Below, one piece after another: positions 16,457-23,048 of a DNA stretch of 32,718 nt. The position numbers were made by a program, and so were the translations under genes. The DNA comes from a bacterium. GTDB taxonomy: Bacteria > Zhuqueibacterota > Zhuqueibacteria > Residuimicrobiales > Krinioviventaceae. Position 1 is the first letter of the stretch; each line of letters starts with the position of its first letter. A model generated the notes under the pieces. It had not been told where the DNA came from and ran no database searches. It worked only from the letters and a program-made list of their open reading frames with translations. The stretch lies in the NCBI GenBank assembly GCA_029561455.1, contig JAKQIY010000038.1:1-32718 (forward strand). Reading direction: 5' to 3'.

Positions 16457-17158
16457 ATGGAAGAAAACAGGTTTTTCAAGACCATTTGGCGAATCGACGG
16501 CATCCTGCTGCTGATCGTTGGACTATTGGCGATTATTGTTTTGGCGTATGCGCTTTTTGGCGTTATTGGTAATTCCGGCGCTTCTAGAGACGAACAGGTT
16601 TATGATACCAAACAAACCGATTCGAAAGAAGCTGTGCACTGGCAATTGGGTTCGCTAATACCTGTTGAAGGTAGTTCTGCGGTTATGCTGCCGCTGGAAA
16701 CGGGCGACCGGTATTCGGAATCCGGTTACAAGGATTACGGCATTTCGGCGTGGAATTTCCTGTTCATTGACAGCAGGAATAATAAAAATCACTGGCTTTT
16801 CGACAATAACCGGAACATGATCCTTGCTTCCGATCTGTTGGTTGAAGAGAATTACAGCGCGAGCGTCAACCCGGTGCGCGCTATAGTTTACCAACTCGTT
16901 ACAGCGGACAGCGACGGGGATGGTGAACTGACCAGTTATGATAGGCAAAGCGTCGGTTTGTCACAACCGGACGGCTACAATTACCGTGAAGTAGTGAAAG
17001 ATATTGATTTTGTCATCGGTCACAGGTTGGTGGATAAAGATAACCTGCTGCTGGTGTACCAGCACGGCGGCAAAACCAGGTCGGCGCTGGTATCGCTAAA
17101 GGCATTTACCATTACAAACGAGCGAGAGATAGACCTGGCCGGGAATGGTGGAGAATAA
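16457..17158 (+). CDS. Single-pass membrane protein with EF-hand-like calcium loop
   Basis: This 233-residue protein has a short cytosolic N terminus and one membrane helix at ~15-38 (ILLLIVGLLAIIVLAYALFGVIG). It ends in an outside domain. That domain contains DSDGDGELTSYD at 151-162, which fits the calcium loop of an EF hand or dockerin at positions 1, 3, 5, 7 and 12 (the last is Asp in place of the usual Glu). Later strands (LLLVYQHGGKTRSALVSLKAF) are beta-like, as in a sensor or propeller fragment. I recognise no named family. It follows the GH5-like gene by 39 bases, so it may share its transcript, but a functional link is not proven. A REP-like element begins 12 bases after the stop. Confidence 0.6.
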   Translation: MEENRFFKTIWRIDGILLLIVGLLAIIVLAYALFGVIGNSGASRDEQVYDTKQTDSKEAVHWQLGSLIPVEGSSAVMLPLETGDRYSESGYKDYGISAWNFLFIDSRNNKNHWLFDNNRNMILASDLLVEENYSASVNPVRAIVYQLVTADSDGDGELTSYDRQSVGLSQPDGYNYREVVKDIDFVIGHRLVDKDNLLLVYQHGGKTRSALVSLKAFTITNEREIDLAGNGGE

Positions 17159-17170
17159 TTAATAAAACCG

Positions 17171-17285
17171 ATCGCCCTGGATTTCCCAATCCAGGGCGCA
17201 CAATAAAGTGGGGTTCCAACCTCAAAGCGGGATGGAATCCCGCTCTCAATTTTGGCCCTGGACAAGGAGGTCCAGGGCCATCATA
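17171..17285. repeat. REP-like multi-stem palindromic element, copy B
   Basis: This is the best preserved copy. GCCCTGGATT/AATCCAGGGC lies at 17173-17196, GCGGGATGGAATCCCGC at 17227-17243, and a perfect GGCCCTGGAC/GTCCAGGGCC stem at 17254-17279, followed by ATCATAA. The order of stems matches 6579-6692. Confidence 0.85.
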
Positions 17286-17333
17286 AAAATTAATGCTCAA
17301 CAAGGAATCGAAGATTCTTAAACTATCCCGATA

Positions 17334-17641
17334 CTAATCTGGACAGACTGTGTGAAAACGAATGTAAATGCCAGGTTATTAGCGTTTCGAAGTAGTTCGG
17401 ATTCTACCGGAACCGGAGTACAGGCCCTTTATGGACTGCAGGCCGCCGCAGGTGGCCTCGAAAAGCTTTATTGTTTGAATAAAAACATCTAGTTGAATAA
17501 CATAAAATTTATATGTAATAATCGTCAAGTTTTCTTGTTTCAGATGTTATTTGGGCCTGCGGCCCAATGCATCGCATAAAGGCGATGCGCTCCATTTTTT
17601 ATAGCAATCTTTTTGGTTTTCACACAGTCTCAGGAGATTAG
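17334..17641. mobile_element. MITE-like non-coding element with 26-bp terminal inverted repeats
   Basis: The ends are inverted copies that match at 22 of 26 bases. An inner perfect 15-base arm, AGACTGTGTGAAAAC at 17345-17359, pairs with 17616-17630; an outer CTAATCT at 17334-17340 pairs with 17635-17641, with four unmatched bases between. The CTGTGTGAAAAC core looks like the ends of IS256-type elements. The 256-base interior has no ORF but holds two GC-rich hairpins. I found no target-site duplication, so the exact boundaries and mobility are uncertain. Confidence 0.6.
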
Positions 17642-17681
17642 GAACGAGAAGAAATAAAGTGGGAGGAAACAAATCCGGCTT

Positions 17682-18104
17682 ATGTTTGAAAAAATACAAA
17701 AACCATCGACTGAACCTAAAAGAAAATTTAAATTATTGTTGCTGAGCGGCGAGTTCGGCATTGTGAAACTCGCTGCGGATGAGAAAATCCCGGAATGGGC
17801 GCTGAAAAGCGAGTTCTATTCCATTACCCGCACCGCCGGGGAAATGACAGTGGTATGCGACAGCCGCTACATTCCGGCAGATTATTCGTTTGCCGGGGAC
17901 TGGAAATGCCTCAAGCTGGAAGGCGTTTATGATCTGAACGAAACCGGCGTCATTGCCGCGCTGTCCGATATACTGGCGAAAAACGGTATCAGTATTTTTG
18001 TGGTTTCAACCTGGCCCACGGACTATATTCTGCTGCGACAGCAAAATTTGGTCAAGGCGTTATTCGTTCTGCAAAAAGACGGGCATACGGTACTGCGGGG
18101 ATGA
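17682..18104 (+). CDS. ACT-domain protein (ACT_7 / CASTOR-like)
   Basis: This 140-residue cytosolic protein has two ACT-like units. The first (~17-75) has FKLLLLSGEFGIVKLAADE and SITRTAGEMTVVCDSRYIP, a pattern typical of the CASTOR/ACT_7 family. The second (~80-140) has LEGVYDLNETGVIAALSDILAKNGISIFVVSTWPTDYILL. Such proteins bind amino acids or similar small molecules and regulate partners; no catalytic residues are expected. It stands alone, 40 bases after the MITE-like element, with GGGAGGAAAC upstream of the ATG as ribosome-binding site. Its partner is not seen here. A REP-like element follows. Confidence 0.82.
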   Translation: MFEKIQKPSTEPKRKFKLLLLSGEFGIVKLAADEKIPEWALKSEFYSITRTAGEMTVVCDSRYIPADYSFAGDWKCLKLEGVYDLNETGVIAALSDILAKNGISIFVVSTWPTDYILLRQQNLVKALFVLQKDGHTVLRG

Positions 18105-18150
18105 ACAACCGGGCTATTGATTTTCTTTTTTGATATTGATCCAAGACTGA

Positions 18151-18270
18151 TGGCCCTGGACCGCAGATCCGACACCGGCGGATTTCCCAATCCAGGGCAT
18201 ATAATATATTGGGTTTCCAGCCCCTCAATCCCGGCCCTGGACAAAAGAGTCCAGGGCCATCATAATAAAA
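18151..18270. repeat. REP-like palindromic element, copy C with interrupted first stem
   Basis: The unit begins with GGCCCTGGA and ends with GGCCCTGGAC...GTCCAGGGCC (18233-18258) followed by ATCATAA, as in copy B. The first stem is interrupted by about 19 extra bases (CCGCAGATCCGACACCGGC, 18160-18178) before GGATTTCCCAATCCAGGGC resumes. The middle GCGGGAT stem is missing. Confidence 0.7.
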
Positions 18271-18299
18271 TTTTCAGTTGCGTAACGCCTTGATATACA

Positions 18300-20012
18300 T
18301 TAAAACCCCATGATCTTGCAATCAATGATCTTTTGCGGGGAGACGTTGACATCGTCTTTGGCTCTTATAATATATTTTACATACTCTTTATCTACACCAT
18401 GAATTTTAAAATTAATCAGATCGTTCATAGATAAATTCTTCAGGCCGGTTGAATAAATACCGCGGATAAATTCCGGCGAAACACCCTGAATGGTCAGTTC
18501 GACAATTTTCGAAGCCGGAATATTTTTATAGCCCAATTCATTCAAGGCGGATATTAATTCCGGTTCCACACCGTGTATTTTAAATTCTACCAGCCTGGAC
18601 AGGGGAATATCCTTAAAGCCGGCGGCATGGATTTGCCGGATATATTCCGGGGATACACCCTGAATGCTCAATTCTATCAATCGCGAAGGCTCGATATCAT
18701 TATAACCCAGGTCGCGCATCGTTCTGATCAATTCCGGGTCAACATCATGTATTTTGAATTCAACCAGTCGGGATATGGGGATACCTTTAAATCCTGCGGC
18801 ATGCATTTGCCGGACATAATCGGGTGTTACTCCCTGAATGGTCAACTCGACCAATGTTTCGGGATTGATATCGGTATTGCCCAGGTCGCGCAGGATTTTT
18901 ACCAGTTCGGGATTAACGCCATGGATTTTAAATTCCACCAGGCGGGACAGAGGAATATCCTTATAGCCGGCTTCATGGATTCGCCGGATATAATCGGGCG
19001 ACACCCCCTGAATTTTTAATTCGATGATGTGTGATTTGGATATATCGGTATAACCCAGATCAGCCAGGGCTTTTAAATAATCCGGAGTTACACCCTGAAT
19101 CTTGAATTCCACCAGGTCGGATAAATCCAGATCACGGAATCCGGCGGCATGAACCTGCCGGATATAGTCCGGTGAAACACCCTGAATTGTTAATTCAACT
19201 ATTTTGGAAGGCGATATATCGGCATAACCCAGTTCATGCAAAGCTTTGACCAGTTCCGGCTTGACATCGTGAATTTTAAATTCAACCAACCGCGACATGG
19301 GGATATTTTTAAAACCCTGTAAATCCATTTCTTTAATGTATTGGGGGGTAACACCGTGAATTTTAAAAGCGATCAAATCATCCGCCGATATATCGGTATA
19401 CCCCAAACGTGACAATTCCTGAATAAAGTCGATACTTACATCATGAATCCGAAAGCTGACCATGTCATCAACAGATACATCCTTGTAACCGAGGGAATGC
19501 AGCTTTTTGATAAAGTCAATATTCACGTTAAAAATGGCCATAGAGACCAGTTTCGAGCCCTCGATACCCGCATAACCCAGCCTGGTGAGTTCCCCGATAT
19601 ATTTTGTATTAACATCGGCCAGGCATAACAGCAACATATCTTTCTCATTGATACGTCCAAAACCATTTTTATGCAAGAATGCGGAGAAATCTTTATCGGG
19701 AGTAAAGGTAAAAACCCCAAAGCCTTTTTTGCCGGAATTTTTGCCCTCAAAGGTGATTATCCCGGCGTCCCGCTGCAGGGTAAAAGGTTGATTGGAATCC
19801 ATTTGCAGGTTTTTAAAATCCCGCTTGCTGAATTCATTGGAATAATTCCAATTGTTTTTATCCCAAAAGCCATCTTCAATCTTTAAAGACAAACGCACGC
19901 TATCGCTGCTGAACCTGGCCGTCCAGTCCCCTTCCACATCCCAGGCAGCGCATGCCTGACCGGCGCCACCGATGAGCAAAAATAATACAATTATTATATA
20001 ATATGGTTTCAT
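18300..20012 (-). CDS. Exported protein with sixteen ~29-residue tandem repeats
   Basis: This 570-residue protein has a signal peptide (MKPYYIIIVLFLLIGGAGQACA) and a beta-rich N-terminal domain at ~23-107. From residue 108 to the end it is made of sixteen repeats: a diverged first unit of 27 residues, fourteen of 29, and a last one of 30. The consensus is xPxYIxxLxxLGYxDIxxSxLVEFKIHGV. Units 5-15 alternate between a PELVKALxELGY...IVELTIQGV form and a PDYIRQIHAAGF...LVEFKIHGV form, so the true period is 58 residues (174 bases). The helix-loop-helix solenoid suggests protein binding in the periplasm. An AGGAG site precedes the ATG. Upstream, at 20117-20128, lies a copy of the motif found upstream of the ECF sigma gene, so it is likely a target of that sigma factor. 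Confidence 0.85.
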   Translation of the reverse strand: MKPYYIIIVLFLLIGGAGQACAAWDVEGDWTARFSSDSVRLSLKIEDGFWDKNNWNYSNEFSKRDFKNLQMDSNQPFTLQRDAGIITFEGKNSGKKGFGVFTFTPDKDFSAFLHKNGFGRINEKDMLLLCLADVNTKYIGELTRLGYAGIEGSKLVSMAIFNVNIDFIKKLHSLGYKDVSVDDMVSFRIHDVSIDFIQELSRLGYTDISADDLIAFKIHGVTPQYIKEMDLQGFKNIPMSRLVEFKIHDVKPELVKALHELGYADISPSKIVELTIQGVSPDYIRQVHAAGFRDLDLSDLVEFKIQGVTPDYLKALADLGYTDISKSHIIELKIQGVSPDYIRRIHEAGYKDIPLSRLVEFKIHGVNPELVKILRDLGNTDINPETLVELTIQGVTPDYVRQMHAAGFKGIPISRLVEFKIHDVDPELIRTMRDLGYNDIEPSRLIELSIQGVSPEYIRQIHAAGFKDIPLSRLVEFKIHGVEPELISALNELGYKNIPASKIVELTIQGVSPEFIRGIYSTGLKNLSMNDLINFKIHGVDKEYVKYIIRAKDDVNVSPQKIIDCKIMGF

Positions 20013-20094
20013 TTGTATAACTCCTGAATAATTTTCAATGCTTTAACTGATTTTTATTACCTTCCTGCAGGAGGGTGCTGATAGTTTCATATTA

Positions 20095-20128
20095 CTAAAC
20101 CGACCCACTGCTAAATGGTTACAAAAAT
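20095..20128 (-). promoter_or_regulatory. Candidate ECF-type promoter for the repeat-protein gene
   Basis: On the minus strand ATTTTTGTAACC (20128-20117) is followed after 15 bases by GGTT. The same 12 bases and the same spacing to GGTT occur upstream of the sigma gene (21554-21543). GTAACC resembles the -35 box of ECF promoters. The predicted start site would leave a leader of about 70 bases. No transcript data support it. Confidence 0.5.
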
Positions 20129-20133
20129 TCATA

Positions 20134-20937
20134 TCAAATCAATGTTAAAATTGTTTTCTCAATTTTTTCACGTACCTGGGACTCTAAAACCCGGGTTTTC
20201 AGTAGCGTTTGCATAGGCGCAACGGACGATTTCTCCTGCAACGTCAGCATCACATCCGCCAGCAACAACAGCACCTGCGAATCATACTGCGTACTGATCG
20301 CCTGCACCAGCCCGGCGCGCACCAGGGGTTTATCAGCAAAGCGTTGCAGTGTTTTAATCGCGACCAGGCGCACATTAACATTCGGATCGTTATGCAAAGT
20401 TTGCAACAAGGCATAAATGACCGCATCTTGAGCGGTATCCAAACTGGCTGCCTGATAAATACCCTGTAATCGCTCCGCCGGGGAGGAATGAGTAAGCAAG
20501 GTCAGCGTCAACATGGTTTTCATATTGGCAATTTCAGTATTCATGCTGTTTATTTGCCGGTTATAATCTGTTTTCGGCGTCAGCCAGTACCCGGCGCCCC
20601 AGCCTGAAAAAAACAGTAAAAGACTAAAAGCCAACACTGCGGCAAACCGCCAGACATTGGTTTGAACTAGTCCCTGTAAAAAGGTCGCTTTACCGGACGG
20701 CCTTTCAGCCGGGCGGTTAGAAAAAGCAGAGAGCATTGTATAAAAATTATCCGTCATCCTTTCACCGGGATCGGGAATTGCCAATTCCGATAGCCCTGCC
20801 GTTACTTTTTCCAGTTCGGCAAGTTCCTGCCCGCTCATACCCGCATCAAGTAACTTGTGCTTTATTTCTAACTTTTTATCAAGATCATTGCGGCATTCAA
20901 GATATGCCAGCGCCAGATCTTCAATATTATTTTTCAT
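20134..20937 (-). CDS. Anti-sigma factor-like membrane protein with HEAT-type C terminus
   Basis: This 267-residue protein has a cytosolic N-terminal half (~1-92), one membrane helix at ~93-117 (WRFAAVLAFSLLLFFSGWGAGYWL), and an outside HEAT-like helical region at ~155-267 (NVRLVAIKTLQRFADKPLVRAGL). Its start overlaps the 3' end of the ECF sigma gene by 11 bases, so they are translationally coupled. By this arrangement it should bind and hold the sigma factor at the membrane, releasing it on an outside signal. No Cys/His zinc motif of the ZAS type is evident. The repeat-protein gene lies downstream on the same strand and is a possible partner in sensing. Confidence 0.75.
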   Translation of the reverse strand: MKNNIEDLALAYLECRNDLDKKLEIKHKLLDAGMSGQELAELEKVTAGLSELAIPDPGERMTDNFYTMLSAFSNRPAERPSGKATFLQGLVQTNVWRFAAVLAFSLLLFFSGWGAGYWLTPKTDYNRQINSMNTEIANMKTMLTLTLLTHSSPAERLQGIYQAASLDTAQDAVIYALLQTLHNDPNVNVRLVAIKTLQRFADKPLVRAGLVQAISTQYDSQVLLLLADVMLTLQEKSSVAPMQTLLKTRVLESQVREKIEKTILTLI

Positions 20938-21484
20938 AACATTTGTCCATTTGCATAAAAATATCTTTTAATTCCATCAGCGCCCGAAACACCTTTATTT
21001 TCACATTATTTTCGGAACAGCCCAGAATTTCACCTATCTCTTTATATTTTAATTGCTGATACTTGCATAAAATCAACAATTCTCGCTTTTCTGCATGCAT
21101 TTGCAGTAACGCTTTTTCCAAAAGCTGTAATTGCTCTTCCCTGATAATTTCACAGTCGCCGGTAGCCTCCTCAGCCAGATCATAGCCGCTAAAATCATCT
21201 ACAGCCTTGTAACGGTTATTCCGGTTACAATGGTCTATAAAAACATTATGGGCAACCTGGTACATCCAGATATGAAATTCACCATAACCGGTAAAATTGT
21301 GCCGGTATTTGAGCAGGCGCAGGAATACATTTTGAACCAGGTCTTCGCTGCCGTGCAAATCCCTGCCCAGGCGGTAAAAATAGGCAAACAGAGGCTTTTT
21401 ATAGCGTTCAAACAGCAGGCCCAGTTTTTCGAGGTCGCCGTTCCTCACCAGGAGCATTACTTCATTATCGGAATAGGGTTCCAT
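20927..21484 (-). CDS. ECF-type RNA polymerase sigma factor
   Basis: This protein of 185 residues contains sigma region 2 (LFERYKKPLFAYFYRLGRDLHGSEDLVQNVFLRLLKY, then FHIWMYQVAHNVFIDHCNRN). It also has region 4 (LLILCKYQQLKYKEIGEILGCSENNVKIKVFRALMEL). ECF factors direct polymerase to stress or surface genes. I use ATG 21484 (MEPYSDNEV) because the longer frame needs a TTG at 21517, which would lie before the start site predicted from the upstream motif. Neither start has a clear ribosome-binding site. Its 3' end overlaps the anti-sigma gene by 11 bases. The matched motif at 21543-21554 suggests it controls its own gene. Confidence 0.9.
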   Translation of the reverse strand: MEPYSDNEVMLLVRNGDLEKLGLLFERYKKPLFAYFYRLGRDLHGSEDLVQNVFLRLLKYRHNFTGYGEFHIWMYQVAHNVFIDHCNRNNRYKAVDDFSGYDLAEEATGDCEIIREEQLQLLEKALLQMHAEKRELLILCKYQQLKYKEIGEILGCSENNVKIKVFRALMELKDIFMQMDKCYEK

Positions 21485-21520
21485 TTTTAACCATTTTTTA
21501 GAGTCATAACATACCAATCT

Positions 21521-21554
21521 TATAACCCGGTTGCAAGCAAAAGGTTACAAAAAT
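21521..21554 (-). promoter_or_regulatory. Candidate autoregulated ECF promoter upstream of the sigma gene
   Basis: On the minus strand ATTTTTGTAACC (21554-21543) is followed by 15 bases and then GGTT. This 12-mer is identical to that at 20128-20117. If GTAACC is the -35 box, transcription should begin near 21511, which leaves a ~27-base leader before ATG 21484. This is inference from matching sites. Confidence 0.5.
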
Positions 21555-21768
21555 ATTTTACTTTTTTAATTATTCACAAGCGGAAAAAACACTGCCGGGC
21601 AGCAAGCTATAAATGATCCGCACCAGTGTCGCAATCTGCGGCAGGTAATAACATATTCAGGGAATACAGGAATTCCCCGAACCAGATGCCTGTTAATTTA
21701 TGCAAAGTTAAAAACCCGCAGAGAATAAAACCACTTGCGGGAAAAGAAAATGTTAACAGGAGTGTCGT

Positions 21769-22335
21769 ATGAAAAGCATAATTATTATTACCCTGGTCAT
21801 GGTATTGAACATTACCGCAGGATTTTCGCAAAATCCATCTACAGAAACCCGTAATGCCATCAACAAATACCTTACCGCTCTTAATGACAAAGATGTAGCA
21901 GTGCGCTTACAGGCCTTAAAATTACTAAATGATTTGAAAACCCTGTACCCGGATTACCAGATGAAAGAGTTTGACACGTTTCTATCATCACAAATCATGC
22001 AGACAGCTACCAAAGGATGGATTGCCGCGCTAGCATCGGATGTGCCAGGAGTAAGACATAGTACATTACATGTGCTGGTGCGTTTGAAATCCGATTTCCC
22101 GAAACTGGACATGAGCGTATTCAACAACGCGCTAAAAAAAATGAGCGATAAAGATAAGCAGCTACATCTTCAGGTCGATGCCAAAATTGCTTTTATTTAT
22201 CTCAACAGTTCCGAGTTGGCTGCAACTATTAAAATCCAGGAAGATATGGCGCCTGGTGATGTGTTTACCATTATCCATAGTGAAATGGATGTTTTATTTC
22301 AAAACAATAACCCCATAGCAGCAAACCTGGAATAA
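21769..22335 (+). CDS. Exported HEAT-like helical protein, hypothetical
   Basis: This 188-residue protein has a signal peptide (MKSIIIITLVMVLNITAGFSQ). The mature part is all helical, with two HEAT-like blocks: VAVRLQALKLLNDLKTLYPDYQM at ~44-65 and PGVRHSTLHVLVRLKSDFPKLDM at ~95-117. A strong ribosome-binding site, ACAGGAG, precedes the ATG. It is divergent from the sigma gene and shares helical-repeat style with the anti-sigma C terminus, so a role in the same envelope response is possible. No matching ECF motif was seen upstream. No enzymatic motif is present. A strong terminator follows. Confidence 0.7.
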   Translation: MKSIIIITLVMVLNITAGFSQNPSTETRNAINKYLTALNDKDVAVRLQALKLLNDLKTLYPDYQMKEFDTFLSSQIMQTATKGWIAALASDVPGVRHSTLHVLVRLKSDFPKLDMSVFNNALKKMSDKDKQLHLQVDAKIAFIYLNSSELAATIKIQEDMAPGDVFTIIHSEMDVLFQNNNPIAANLE

Positions 22336-22345
22336 GAGCAAAAAG

Positions 22346-22385
22346 CGGACAAAAAGCGTGGGGGCTTTTTGTCCGGTCCCCTTTT
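22346..22385 (+). terminator. Rho-independent terminator
   Basis: A perfect 12-base stem, CGGACAAAAAGC at 22346-22357 pairing with GCTTTTTGTCCG at 22364-22375, has a six-base loop. A short T run follows after CCCC. It lies 11 bases after the HEAT-like gene. Confidence 0.75.
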
Positions 22386-23048
22386 AGATCACCTTTTCCC
22401 CCTTTATATGGCACAATATTGCTTGTAGTGGGTAATTCTCCCACTATTTAAGAACAATAATACAGTCCTATCTGTTATAAAGACCTGGTTAATGCAACTT
22501 TTTTAAAGAATCACAATGAAAACATTAAACTTGTGTTTGAAGACAAATATTGCCTGCCATCCATATAATTAATTTTTAAACTAAACTCAATTAAGAACAT
22601 ACTGCTATTAATAAACGCAACAATAACAATTAGTTGATTGCTTTTCTCTGCGTTTTCGGCGGCCTCTGCGGTAAAATGAAAAGAATGAAACCGCAGAGGT
22701 CATGGAGGACGCAGAGGGGAAAAAGAATAAAACTTTTCCACGTCTTTTATATTCAAAAGAAATTGAATACAAATTGTTCATATTGAGCCATTCATACTTT
22801 TAACAATGGTTCAACCGGTAAAATTACTCACAGAAAAGCATATAGAACCCTCATTATTTTGTAAAATGAAAAAGCTCCGGTTTATATTTAAATTCTTCAA
22901 TGGCAAAATTAATCTTTTCTTTTGATACAGATCAACTTTTTGCAGTTTTTCAGTTGACTTGAAAGAACTATTTTGTATATTAAATATGTTTTATGGGTAC
23001 ATTGCGGAATTATCTTAAAAGGCTCGCTTATAAATTATGGAGTCAACA
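22386..23048. other. Long AT-rich spacer with one nested palindrome
   Basis: About 660 bases before the transglutaminase gene hold no supported gene. The only clear structure is the inverted repeat at 22646-22716. The rest is AT-rich, with stops in all frames. The transglutaminase promoter should lie near 22940-23010; no certain boxes were found. Confidence 0.4.
22646..22716. repeat. Nested inverted repeat of the ACGCAGAG type
   Basis: An outer pair CTCTGCGT (22646-22653) and ACGCAGAG (22709-22716) encloses an inner pair CCTCTGCGGT (22663-22672) and ACCGCAGAGG (22690-22699). The words resemble CCGCAGATTACGCAGAT in the repeats at 6353, 6701 and near 14701. Confidence 0.65.

Noticed and set aside
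18573-19019. Plus-strand repetitive open frame over the 29-residue-repeat gene
   Set aside because: Its repeats are the antisense reading of the real tandem repeats; the minus-strand product has a signal peptide and a ribosome-binding site.
18300-19690. Possible CRISPR-like array because of regular repeats
   Set aside because: The period of 87/174 bases is a multiple of three, within one ORF, with diverged repeats and no separate spacers.
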